This document shows positions 1-7,654 of a stretch of DNA of 54,830 bases, one piece after another (position 1 is the first letter of the stretch; every line of letters starts with the position of its first letter). Location: assembly GCA_018400955.1 (NCBI GenBank), contig JAGYLH010000008.1:1-54830 (forward strand), given 5' to 3'. The notes below the pieces were generated by a model. It did not search any database. It was given only the letters and a program-made list of their open reading frames with translations, and was not told the origin of the DNA. The stretch is from Bacteroidales bacterium. GTDB taxonomy: Bacteria; Bacteroidota; Bacteroidia; Bacteroidales; F082. The translations under genes and the position numbers were made by a program.

Positions 1-271
1 TGGCAAGCATCAATACGGGGGCTGTTTTGGCCCATAACTGGTTGAACTCAACCAATGTGTCAAAGATTTTTTTATAGGTTTCGTCATTGTTCATGCCCAC
101 AACAAAGCGCCAGGGCTGCTCATTGGATGAGGAAGGTGACCAGCGGGCCGCTTCGAGCATGCGGTTAATTTTTTCCGCTTCAACCGCTTGAGGTGCAAAC
201 GCCCTCGGGCTCCATCGGTCTTTAAGCAGTGTGTATATGTTGTATGTTGCAGGTGCCGTTTTGTCCAGCAT
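1..271 (-). CDS. Nitroreductase family protein (partial, N-terminal part)
   Basis: About 90 codons read on the minus strand from an ATG at 271 and run off the left edge. The start of the protein carries the nitroreductase FMN-binding pattern: RWSPRAF, then a short helix and RMLEAARWSPSSSNEQPW, where the Ser/Asn/Gln stretch normally contacts the FMN phosphate and ring. The family reduces nitro compounds, quinones or enones with NAD(P)H as cytosolic dimers. Substrate cannot be deduced. It is read toward the edge and away from the neighbouring fusion gene, which is also on the minus strand and ends at 349. Only the N-terminal third is visible. Confidence 0.85.
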   Translation of the reverse strand, partial: MLDKTAPATYNIYTLLKDRWSPRAFAPQAVEAEKINRMLEAARWSPSSSNEQPWRFVVGMNNDETYKKIFDTLVEFNQLWAKTAPVLMLA

Positions 272-311
272 AATAAATGTTTTATTAGGGGTTAAAAAAT
301 TTGGTTTTCTA

Positions 312-319
312 CAAATATA
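312..319 (-). promoter_or_regulatory. Possible -7 box of the nitroreductase promoter
   Basis: On the minus strand the sequence is TATATTTG, a full match to the Bacteroidota -7 consensus TAnnTTTG, about 40 bases before the ATG at 271. No clear TTG -33 box is seen at the usual 19-21 base spacing. Confidence 0.35.
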
Positions 320-348
320 CAACAAAAAAAAGGACTTTTTGTTTGGGC

Positions 349-2802
349 TTAATGCCTTAGTCCAATACTGTTTTTAACCTGTTCGGCCAAAGCTTCATAG
401 GAGAGGTCACCAGGATAAACAGGGTCGAGGTATTCCACAGTGATTTTTTTCCAGGGCTTGGGGAAAAAATTGCCACGTGGCAAGGCCTCAAAAGCCCCTT
501 TAATTGAAACAGGCACAATGGGCACATTCAGCTCGCGGCTTAGTATAGCAAATGTCTTTTTGAACTCACCCATTTTACCATTCTTGCTGCGCGTGCCTTC
601 AGGGAAAATAATCAGGTTTTTGTTGCTTTTGAGCACCTCAGCCATTTTCTGGATAGATTCTTTTAGGTTAAAATTCAAATCCATGATAATGATATTGTTG
701 CGATTGGCCAGAAACTTGAGCCAAGGCTGGCGTACATGCTTTTCCTTGGCATAAAAATAGGTGCGTTTGGCCTGGTCGAGGCGCAAATAAGCTGCCACAA
801 ACATACCATCAAAAAAGCTTTGGTGGTTAGGGGCGATGATGCAGGGGCCATCCGGGATTTTGTTGGCTCCGGAGGAATTGAATCGGAAATACAGCTTGAA
901 AAATATCCTTGATAAAAAGAGGGCTATTTGGCCGGTTATCCATGTGGCCGGAAGTTTAAGCGAAACCCTTTCGTTGAGGATATCGCGCCAGTTGATCTGG
1001 GTTTCTTCCATTTGGGTTTTGCGTTCGCTTATCCATTCCGAAAGGTCCTTGATGCTTTTGAACTCAGCCATGGCCGGTGGCTCAGGCGACACCCCGAAAG
1101 TTTGTTGCAGCCAGGCTTGAAAACTGACTTTATCAAGCGAATCGAGGCCCAGGTCAATTTCAAGATGATGGTACGGCATGGCCTTGCGTCCTTTTTCCTT
1201 TTCCAGAAAATCAGCAATCATCAGGAATACCGGATCGGTTATTTCCTCAAGCACTGCTTCTTCCTGCTTAGGTTTTTCAACCAATTGGGGCAACTTAAAG
1301 CGTTGCAATTTCCCCAAACGGGTGCGAGGCAATTCTTCATGGGTTACGTAAAAACGCAAGATCTTTTTGTAATCCGAAACACTTTTATTAAACGGGTCGA
1401 TTAGCTCAGTACGTATTTGATTTTCAATGGCAACGGGTTCATGGTTTTGAAAGACTTCCATTTCGGGAATGACCATGAGCTGTAATTGGTCGTTCAGCGC
1501 AAACACACCACAATCGCGCACCATGGGCGAAGCCAGCAGAACTTCTTCCAATTCAGTTGGATTTACGTTTTTGCCGTTGGACAAAACGATGATTTCCTTT
1601 TTTCTTCCTGTGATGTAGAGGTATCCATCATCATCTATATGTCCCAGGTCGCCTGTATAAAGCCAGCCATCTTTGAGCACGGCTGCTGTTTCTTCGGGAC
1701 GCTTGTAATAGCCTTGCATGATGTTGTCGCCGGCAGCTGTAATCTCTCCATCAACGATGCGTATTTGGGTGCCTTGCATGGCCTCGCCCGGTGAGCCTAT
1801 GCGCACACGGCCCGGACGCGTAAAGGTAATCATGGGTGCGGCTTCGGTCATGCCGTAGCCTTCAAGCACCTCAAAACCAAGTGTTTTGAAATCGTTGCCC
1901 ACAGCAGGATCTAATGCAGCCCCGCCGGCAACCAGGTTTTCAACAGCCCCGCCAAGTTTGCGGTGTACTGTGCCAAAAACTTTTTTCGAAAAGGCCTTTG
2001 AATCAATTTTTTTTGCCAGGGCAAACAAGTTCCTTGCAACAAAACTTTTATTCACCTTGTCCATAATGCCCTTGCGGATAGCAGCATACAGCCTTGGAAC
2101 GCCTATGATGATTGTTACCTTATTCTCTTGCAAGGTTTTCATGATATCTTCGGACAGCATAGATGGGCTGATGGCCAGCATGCCACCTTTGTAAAGAGGT
2201 GCCACCATGGTGCCAATAAGCGGAAAAATATGGTGCAGGGGAAGCAAAACCAATACGCGTGAGCCTTCATTATAAATGGGAATATGGTCAGATACCGCCT
2301 TGATGTTTTGCATCAGGTTGAGGTAGCTAAGCATTACGCCCTTGGGGCTTCCGGTGGTGCCAGAGGTGTAAATAATAACGGCAGTGGGGTCCATTTCGGG
2401 CTTGGGCATACTGAAATCTGTTGCGGGTTGGGCTTCAACAGATTCGTGCCCATCAATAAGGTGTACGGTGGTAGTTATGCCTGCAATGGCAATGGCTTCA
2501 TCCATCACGGCCTTGGTTTTTTCGGTGCAGAAAACCACCGAGGGTTCGCTGTCCTTCAGTATATAACCAACCTCCTTGGCCGTGGCCATGAAATCGACTG
2601 GAATGGCAACACCTTGGTGCTTCCATACAGAATAAAAGGCGTAAATGTAGCCGGGCCTGTTTTCCGAAAAAATAACCACTCGCTGTCCATGTTCAATATA
2701 ATATAAGCCGGCGAAATGCTTGATATGGCTGTGCAATTGATCATAGCTGATGGATTCTGCTCCATAGCGGATGGCGGTTTTAGTGCCTAAGTTTTGTATC
2801 AT
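349..2802 (-). CDS. Acyl-activating enzyme / acyl carrier / PlsC acyltransferase fusion
   Basis: An 817-residue three-domain protein. Residues 1 to about 510 are an AMP-forming acyl-CoA/acyl-ACP synthetase: the P-loop YTSGTTGSPKG is at about 145-155, YGMTE at about 316-320, GDL near 384, and the catalytic Lys of RLGKLQ near 498. Residues about 525-600 are an acyl carrier domain with DSL (Ser about 555) for phosphopantetheine. Residues about 640-817 are a PlsC-type acyltransferase with HQSFFD (HX4D, about 660-665) and FPEGTR (about 733-738). The likely role is to activate a fatty acid, hold it on the built-in carrier and transfer it to a lysophospholipid or similar acceptor at the membrane. 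Enterobacterial Aas has the two enzymatic domains in the opposite order and no carrier domain. A minus-strand TACCTTTG box lies at 2871-2878. Confidence 0.85.
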   Translation of the reverse strand: MIQNLGTKTAIRYGAESISYDQLHSHIKHFAGLYYIEHGQRVVIFSENRPGYIYAFYSVWKHQGVAIPVDFMATAKEVGYILKDSEPSVVFCTEKTKAVMDEAIAIAGITTTVHLIDGHESVEAQPATDFSMPKPEMDPTAVIIYTSGTTGSPKGVMLSYLNLMQNIKAVSDHIPIYNEGSRVLVLLPLHHIFPLIGTMVAPLYKGGMLAISPSMLSEDIMKTLQENKVTIIIGVPRLYAAIRKGIMDKVNKSFVARNLFALAKKIDSKAFSKKVFGTVHRKLGGAVENLVAGGAALDPAVGNDFKTLGFEVLEGYGMTEAAPMITFTRPGRVRIGSPGEAMQGTQIRIVDGEITAAGDNIMQGYYKRPEETAAVLKDGWLYTGDLGHIDDDGYLYITGRKKEIIVLSNGKNVNPTELEEVLLASPMVRDCGVFALNDQLQLMVIPEMEVFQNHEPVAIENQIRTELIDPFNKSVSDYKKILRFYVTHEELPRTRLGKLQRFKLPQLVEKPKQEEAVLEEITDPVFLMIADFLEKEKGRKAMPYHHLEIDLGLDSLDKVSFQAWLQQTFGVSPEPPAMAEFKSIKDLSEWISERKTQMEETQINWRDILNERVSLKLPATWITGQIALFLSRIFFKLYFRFNSSGANKIPDGPCIIAPNHQSFFDGMFVAAYLRLDQAKRTYFYAKEKHVRQPWLKFLANRNNIIIMDLNFNLKESIQKMAEVLKSNKNLIIFPEGTRSKNGKMGEFKKTFAILSRELNVPIVPVSIKGAFEALPRGNFFPKPWKKITVEYLDPVYPGDLSYEALAEQVKNSIGLRH

Positions 2803-2981
2803 AGAAAGAGAATAAATGAATCTAAAAATCAGATAAATAGCGGCTGTTATGCGGACATAAAAAATCCTTGCAAAGGTAGTTGATTTTCAGGCTTTCGCAC
2901 AGGTAAGCAAAGGCTTTTACGTTTTTTTAAGAAAATTGGTCAGCGGGGAGTTGTGAGTAAGTATGTTTGAGGGATTGTTTT

Positions 2982-3012
2982 GTGAGTCAGTGAGTCAGTG
3001 ATTCTGTGAGTC
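2982..3012. repeat. Short imperfect tandem repeat GTGAGTCA
   Basis: Three to four imperfect copies of an 8-base unit (GTGAGTCA, GTGAGTCA, GTGATTCT, GTGAGTC) sit in the 330-base gap between two divergent genes; a further GAGTCAGTGAGT occurs near 3063. The gap also holds a possible minus-strand promoter box at 2871-2878. No gene was found in it. Confidence 0.5.
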
Positions 3013-3165
3013 TTCAATAAGCAATATGAAATCAAAAAATTCTTGAACAGGGGTGTAATATTGAGTCAGTGAGTTATTTAGTGTGCTAAATCTAAAATCA
3101 AAAAAAACCCGTTTTTAAGTGCTCTCCCAATAATGAACTATTTTTGGCAGAATAATTTATTCGCT

Positions 3166-3864
3166 ATGTATGCGCAAGCACTAGAGATCATCTATAAGGA
3201 TAATTACCTTATTGCAATTAACAAACCACATGGCCTGCTGGTGCATGCAAGCCCAATAGCAGCCGATGCGGATACTTTTGCAGTTCAATTGCTGCGCGAT
3301 CAAATAGGGCAATGGGTTTTTCCAGTGCACCGCCTCGACCGTAAAACATCAGGCGTGCTCCTTTTTGCCCTTGATGGCGACACCAACAGCTTGATGCAAA
3401 AGCAGTTTATGGAACAACAGGTGAAAAAAACCTATCATGCTCTCGTAAGGGGCTATACGCCTGACGAAGGAAGTATTGACTACCCTTTGACCAACGATAA
3501 AGGGAACACCCAACAAGCCATTACGCATTTTAAAACCCTTAAAAGGGTTGAACTGCCTGTTCCTTTCGGAAAATTCGAAACATCGCGCTATTCGCTGGTT
3601 GAAATAAAACCTTTAACAGGCCGGATGCACCAGATCAGGAAGCATTTTGCCCATATTTTTCACCCCATTATTGGCGACAGACCATATGGCTGCAACAAGC
3701 AAAACCGTTTTTTTCTGCAAAAGTGGAATCATCATGAGATGCTGTTGCATGCAGTTTCTTTGGAAATGAAGCACCCCATTGAGGGAAATGCAATCTTTAT
3801 TGAGGGTGGTTATCAGGAACCTTTTATTCGGATAATGAAGGAATTGCAACTTGGAACATCTTAA
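3166..3864 (+). CDS. truC: tRNA pseudouridine synthase TruC (RluA family)
   Basis: A RluA-family pseudouridine synthase whose layout follows TruC, which makes pseudouridine 65 in tRNA. Visible signatures: NKPHGLLVH near the start, the catalytic-Asp motif HRLDRKTSG, the LTGRMHQIRKHFAH segment and HPIIGD. The TruC-typical phrases RDQIGQWVF and YHALVRG are also present. No S4 domain is fused, as expected for TruC. The open frame extends upstream to an ATG at 3133, but the eleven extra residues do not match the family, so I prefer the ATG at 3166 just before ALEIIYKDNYL. It is a soluble cytosolic enzyme with no evident operon partner. Confidence 0.85.
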   Translation: MYAQALEIIYKDNYLIAINKPHGLLVHASPIAADADTFAVQLLRDQIGQWVFPVHRLDRKTSGVLLFALDGDTNSLMQKQFMEQQVKKTYHALVRGYTPDEGSIDYPLTNDKGNTQQAITHFKTLKRVELPVPFGKFETSRYSLVEIKPLTGRMHQIRKHFAHIFHPIIGDRPYGCNKQNRFFLQKWNHHEMLLHAVSLEMKHPIEGNAIFIEGGYQEPFIRIMKELQLGTS

Positions 3865-4005
3865 AATTATGCGCTATATCAATCATTTAACTGATAATTA
3901 CGAGTGTTTCCATGAATGTAAAATAACGTTTTGCTGTTGGTTTTTGGAGTATTGATTTGTAATCTTGTAGATTAGATTATAGTGTTTAATAGTTCCCATA
4001 AGGTT

Positions 4006-4275
4006 ATGTCAGCCCTCGAGATCATGCAAGTATATCCCAACCCGGCTAAAACGGTTACCAGTATTGATGTTGAGGTATCTTCTGCCTGCACAGCCCTGGT
4101 GTCTGTTTTCGACATTACAGGAAAAGAAGTTATGAAACAAATGATTCATGATGAGTTGTTTCCCGGTAAGAATACCTTCAACCTGAACGTAGCGCCATTG
4201 AACCCCGGCACCTATATTTTAAGGGTAGCAGCAGGTGATCAGTTGTTTACAGCAAGTATGATTATTCGTCGCTAA
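4006..4275 (+). CDS. Orphan T9SS type A sorting domain
   Basis: A protein of about 89 residues (97 if the GTG at 3982 is used) that is almost entirely a type IX secretion C-terminal sorting domain. It has the opening VYPNPAKT, the middle VFDITGKEV, then LNPGTYILRV and a basic end IIRR. Such domains normally close large secreted proteins that start with a Sec signal peptide. Here there is no signal peptide and no cargo domain. A strong hairpin terminator follows at once, so the end is natural. It may be the surviving tail of a deleted cargo gene, or a frame-broken remnant. Whether it is expressed is unknown. Confidence 0.6.
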   Translation: MSALEIMQVYPNPAKTVTSIDVEVSSACTALVSVFDITGKEVMKQMIHDELFPGKNTFNLNVAPLNPGTYILRVAAGDQLFTASMIIRR

Positions 4276-4300
4276 TACATGGGTTTATTGTCTATTTTTG

Positions 4301-4338
4301 AACTTTCGGACGCTTAATCTAAGTGTCCGAAAGTTTAA
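4301..4338 (+). terminator. Hairpin terminator after the orphan sorting domain
   Basis: Inverted repeat AACTTTCGGAC...GTCCGAAAGTT, extending inward through GCTTA/TAAGT to a 16-pair stem with one G-U and an ATC loop, followed by a short T-rich stretch. It separates the orphan sorting domain from torD. Confidence 0.6.
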
Positions 4339-4367
4339 TTGGTTCTATAAAATGACGGGATTCCTTT

Positions 4368-4979
4368 ATGATACCAGCAGATAACGAAGCAATCAAAGCA
4401 AAGATTGTTTATTTTAGAACATTGACTGCCCTTGTGTGTGAACCTGAGAAAGATGTTGTGCAGGCTCCCATCATTTATGATGAATTTGAGCAAGCAATTG
4501 CCATCATTCAGCCTGAAGTTGCCAAACAATTGACCGATTTAAAACTATATGCGGTGAAAACACCTGTAAGGGCCTTATTGGTTGAATATGCCCGCTTGTT
4601 TATTGGTCCTTTCAAATTACTCGTGCCGCCTTATGCATCGTGTTATTTGGGCAGCAAACTGCTCAACAACGAAGTTTCGGATTGGGTGTTGGCCTTTTAT
4701 GAAAAAGCCGGACTGGCATTTCAAAGTCATAATAATGAATTGCCTGACCACATTACCATTGAAACAGAGTTTTTGCATTTCTTGCTTGTAAACCGGCAAG
4801 CCAACAAAAAATCATCAACCCAGGAAAATATTGATTTCCAGAAATGCTATGATGAGTTTTTGAAGGAGCATTATCTAAAATGGGTGCCATCGATGTGTGC
4901 AAATGTAATTGGCCATACCAAACAGCCTTATTACAAGCTGTTGTTTGAGATTATTGAAAAAAGCATAAGATCAGTCTAA
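4368..4979 (+). CDS. TorD-family molybdoenzyme chaperone
   Basis: A 203-residue all-helical cytosolic protein with the TorD/DmsD-family core EYARLFIGPFKLLVPPYASCY, followed by the acidic helix HITIETEFLHFLL. Members bind the Tat leader or apo-form of a molybdenum enzyme and hold it until cofactor insertion. It is followed 13 bases later by mobA, which makes the cofactor form used by DMSO reductase-family enzymes. Together they predict a Tat-exported molybdoenzyme. No such catalytic subunit lies in this window, so the client must be encoded elsewhere. Confidence 0.85.
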   Translation: MIPADNEAIKAKIVYFRTLTALVCEPEKDVVQAPIIYDEFEQAIAIIQPEVAKQLTDLKLYAVKTPVRALLVEYARLFIGPFKLLVPPYASCYLGSKLLNNEVSDWVLAFYEKAGLAFQSHNNELPDHITIETEFLHFLLVNRQANKKSSTQENIDFQKCYDEFLKEHYLKWVPSMCANVIGHTKQPYYKLLFEIIEKSIRSV

Positions 4980-4992
4980 GCAGTAAACCCAA

Positions 4993-5574
4993 ATGTCACA
5001 GTCCAAATATCATCATTTAACTGCCATTGTCCTTGCCGGTGGCCAGTCCACACGTATGGGAATTGACAAGGGGCTGATGGATTTTAATGGTAAACCATTG
5101 ATATCGCATGTTTTGGAAGCCCTAAAACCCCTGTGCAGCACAATACTTATCAGTACCAATAAGCCTGAATATGAAGCGTTTGGCTATCCACTCATTGCGG
5201 ATCAGTACCAAGGCATAGGGCCTATGGGGGGCTTGCATGCCGGTTTGCTGGCCAGTAAGGATACCGACAATTTGCTGTTGTCATGCGATATGCCATTGGT
5301 TAATGCCGACCTCCTTGATACTTTATTGGTTCATCGAATGAATTATCAGGCTGTTATACCGGTAGTGAACGGTCAGTCATTTCCAATATGTGCTTATTAC
5401 AATAAGTCGGCATTGGCCATTCTGGAGGCTGAAATCTCTGCCGGGTTGTATAAAATGCAGCTATTTTTGAAGAAACTCCATGCCCATGAATTGCAGTTAG
5501 ATCAAAATGTATTTGGTCAGAAATTGTTTAATATCAATACGCAACGGGATTTTGAATCTTTAAAGGAATCCTGA
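4993..5574 (+). CDS. mobA: Molybdenum cofactor guanylyltransferase MobA
   Basis: A 193-residue nucleotidyltransferase with the MobA signature LAGGQSTRMGIDKGLM at the N-terminus and LLSCDMPLV in the middle, where the Asp binds the catalytic metal. MobA joins GMP from GTP to molybdopterin to make the guanine dinucleotide cofactor. Length is typical of the family. It lies between a TorD-type chaperone and a membrane/NTPase fusion, all on the plus strand with small gaps, so the three are probably co-transcribed. No separate MobB is present; the NTPase end of the next gene could be relevant. Confidence 0.9.
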   Translation: MSQSKYHHLTAIVLAGGQSTRMGIDKGLMDFNGKPLISHVLEALKPLCSTILISTNKPEYEAFGYPLIADQYQGIGPMGGLHAGLLASKDTDNLLLSCDMPLVNADLLDTLLVHRMNYQAVIPVVNGQSFPICAYYNKSALAILEAEISAGLYKMQLFLKKLHAHELQLDQNVFGQKLFNINTQRDFESLKES

Positions 5575-5597
5575 AATGAATTTATGATCGACTTCCG

Positions 5598-7346
5598 GTG
5601 AATTCCAACGAAACACATACTCAGTTCAACAGGCAACTAAGCGGAAAATGGCTTAAAGCAGCAGTAGTTGGTAGTATTTGGGCTGCCTTTGAAATAATAG
5701 TTGGAAGCTTTTTGCACAACCTGCGCATCCCCTTTGCCGGCATGTTCCTGGCTGCCGCCAGCGTATTTCTTTTGGTGGCCTTTATGCAGCTGTGGCGCGA
5801 AAAAGGCATCATCATCAGGGCAGGGATTATTTGTGCCTTGATGAAATCGATTTCGCCATCAGCCATTATTTTGGGGCCTATGCTCGGAATATTTATGGAA
5901 GCGGTGATCATTGAGTTAGTGGTTTGGCTGGTGGGCCGACATATGGTGGGTTATATACTTGCCGGTGCGCTGGCTGTGGTGTGGACCCTGATGCAAAAAA
6001 TCCTGAACCTGGTAATTCTTTACGGCTTCGACCTGATCAAGATAGCAGAGGATTTTTATCGATATCTGGCCAAACAAATTCCATTTATAGGCACACACAC
6101 AACGCTGATTGTTGTGCTGATCTTTGGTGCTTATGCTGTTTTTGGTGGGTTGTCCGCTTTTTTCGGCTACAGGACAGGTAGCAATTTTAACCATTCACCT
6201 CCATCAATACCAACTGTGCCCAAGCCTGGCAAACAACAAGAAAATCCGTTTTTCGGCATTGATCCCTCGCATCCCTATTCATTCCTGAACCTGGCCCTCG
6301 TTCTGGTTGCCATTGTGCTGAACCTTTATCTCATCAACAGCCGTTTGTACCTGTTTGCTGCTATCTCCGGATTTTTATTTATGTTTTTTTGCGCATTTCG
6401 CTATAAAAGGGCATTGCGGCACTTAAAGAAGCCATTGATATGGATTCAGTTTTTTCTGGTTATTTTGGTAACCAGTTTTTTTTGGGATTACCTTTCAACC
6501 GGAAATCATTTTTCAACCGAGGGGCTTCGGGTTGGTTTGGAGATGAATTTCAGGGCATTGGTAATTATTTTTGGGTTTTCGGCCATAAGTGTGGAGTTGC
6601 GCAATCCTTTGATAAAACTCTTGCTTTTCCGCAATGGTTTTTCGCAGCTTTATATTGCCCTCAATCTGGCATTTTCTGTCTTACCCGGCATACTGGAGCA
6701 ATTGCCACGCCCAAAAAATATCATCCGACAACGTATAGGATTGATGAGGCATTTGCTGACTCAGGCTGACCATCTGCTAACGCAATTTCAAAGCAAGGGA
6801 TCACCACTTATTTTTATTATAACTGGTGATGTGCATGAAGGCAAGACTACCTATGTAGAAAAATTAATCAGTATCTTTCGGTCACAACAGTATAAAGTTG
6901 CTGGCTTTATCGCTATTGGCAGTTTTCAGAATGGTAAACGGCATGATTATAAATTGTTGAATTTATCAACAAATCGAATGCTCGAGTTTGCCAAAGCACA
7001 GGAACAGCCCGGATGGGAAAAGTTCAGGCGGTTTTGGTTTAATCCTGTTGCTATCAAATCAGGGATTAATATATTACAGGAAGCACAAGCTATAGCTGAA
7101 GCCATCGTGGTGGTTGATGAGGTTGGCCCTATGGAGGTTCAGGGCGATGGATGGCACAATAGCCTGATGCAGCTTGCTTTAGTAAAAAACAAGATTCAAT
7201 TGTGGGTGGTGCGACGACAGCTAGCAACAACCATCTGTGAGCGCTATGCCCTTGATCCTGATTTTATTATTGATATAGCATGTGCCAGTGAGGAGAAAGC
7301 CATGCAGGTTATTCTCGAAAAAGCGGCTGAACGCTCAGCATTTTGA
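5598..7346 (+). CDS. Membrane fusion: ECF S-like + EcfT-like + THEP1-type NTPase
   Basis: A 582-residue protein starting at GTG 5598 (nearby ATGs run into stops). Residues about 15-195 form some six hydrophobic segments resembling a substrate-binding (S) component of an energy-coupling-factor transporter. Residues about 225-375 are a second membrane block resembling EcfT/CbiQ, with the patch GLEMNFRALVIIFGFSAIS. Residues about 405-582 are a THEP1-type nucleoside triphosphatase: Walker A GDVHEGKTT, VAGFIAIGSFQNGKR, and Walker B VVVDEVGPMEV. No ABC signature is seen, so the energy module is not an ABC ATPase. It follows torD and mobA closely. Inference: a transport or cofactor-handling device linked to molybdoenzyme maturation. 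The NTPase call is firm; the ECF assignments rest on appearance only. Confidence 0.7.
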   Translation: MNSNETHTQFNRQLSGKWLKAAVVGSIWAAFEIIVGSFLHNLRIPFAGMFLAAASVFLLVAFMQLWREKGIIIRAGIICALMKSISPSAIILGPMLGIFMEAVIIELVVWLVGRHMVGYILAGALAVVWTLMQKILNLVILYGFDLIKIAEDFYRYLAKQIPFIGTHTTLIVVLIFGAYAVFGGLSAFFGYRTGSNFNHSPPSIPTVPKPGKQQENPFFGIDPSHPYSFLNLALVLVAIVLNLYLINSRLYLFAAISGFLFMFFCAFRYKRALRHLKKPLIWIQFFLVILVTSFFWDYLSTGNHFSTEGLRVGLEMNFRALVIIFGFSAISVELRNPLIKLLLFRNGFSQLYIALNLAFSVLPGILEQLPRPKNIIRQRIGLMRHLLTQADHLLTQFQSKGSPLIFIITGDVHEGKTTYVEKLISIFRSQQYKVAGFIAIGSFQNGKRHDYKLLNLSTNRMLEFAKAQEQPGWEKFRRFWFNPVAIKSGINILQEAQAIAEAIVVVDEVGPMEVQGDGWHNSLMQLALVKNKIQLWVVRRQLATTICERYALDPDFIIDIACASEEKAMQVILEKAAERSAF

Positions 7347-7356
7347 GCAATTTTTT
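7333..7356 (+). terminator. Possible terminator at the end of the fusion gene
   Basis: GCTCA-GCATTT-TGAGC overlaps the stop codon and is followed by a run of six Ts at 7351-7356. The stem is short (5 pairs), so the call is moderate. Confidence 0.45.
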
Positions 7357-7488
7357 CGACTGGATGCGACACATTTATTGCTATTTGCGTAATAATTTGT
7401 TTCAAGCAACTCAAAACAATTACAAGACGCCTGTTTTATAATATTGGGTTGATATACTGTTAATTAAAGTATTTGAATGCCTGAATTA

Positions 7489-7502
7489 TTGATATAGATC
7501 AA
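7489..7502. promoter_or_regulatory. FNR/Crp-family operator TTGATATAGATCAA
   Basis: A perfect palindrome TTGAT-ATAG-ATCAA that matches the FNR-type consensus TTGATnnnnATCAA at every defined base. It lies 55 bases upstream of the promoter at 7557-7587 and in front of the multiheme cytochrome cluster. It suggests oxygen or redox control by a Crp/FNR-family activator. The regulator is not encoded in the window. Confidence 0.65.
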
Positions 7503-7556
7503 TTTATCGACTTATCTACATCTCTTTTTTTTCTCACATATTTCAACGCTTTGCTA

Positions 7557-7587
7557 TTGCACAGGCCAGAAATTCGTGCTAATCTTG
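7557..7587 (+). promoter_or_regulatory. Bacteroidota-type promoter of the cytochrome cluster
   Basis: TTG at 7557-7559, a 20-base spacer, and TAATCTTG at 7580-7587, one mismatch from TAnnTTTG. Spacing is within the known 19-21 base range. It leaves a leader of about 60 bases before the first cytochrome gene. Confidence 0.55.
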
Positions 7588-7654
7588 CCATAGAAAAGAT
7601 ACTAATTACTTAAAATTGATCTAAATAAGAAAAACCCCAAATACCCAAAAACCT

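Noticed and set aside
928-1404. Plus-strand open frame of 158 codons
   Set aside because: It lies wholly inside the acyl-activating fusion gene on the other strand and shows no protein family features.
349-2802. Naming the fusion gene aas
   Set aside because: Aas has the acyltransferase first and no carrier domain; here the order is reversed and a carrier is present.
2982-3012. GTGAGTCA repeats as a possible CRISPR or regulatory array
   Set aside because: Units are only 8 bases, adjacent and imperfect, with no spacers; it is a simple tandem repeat.
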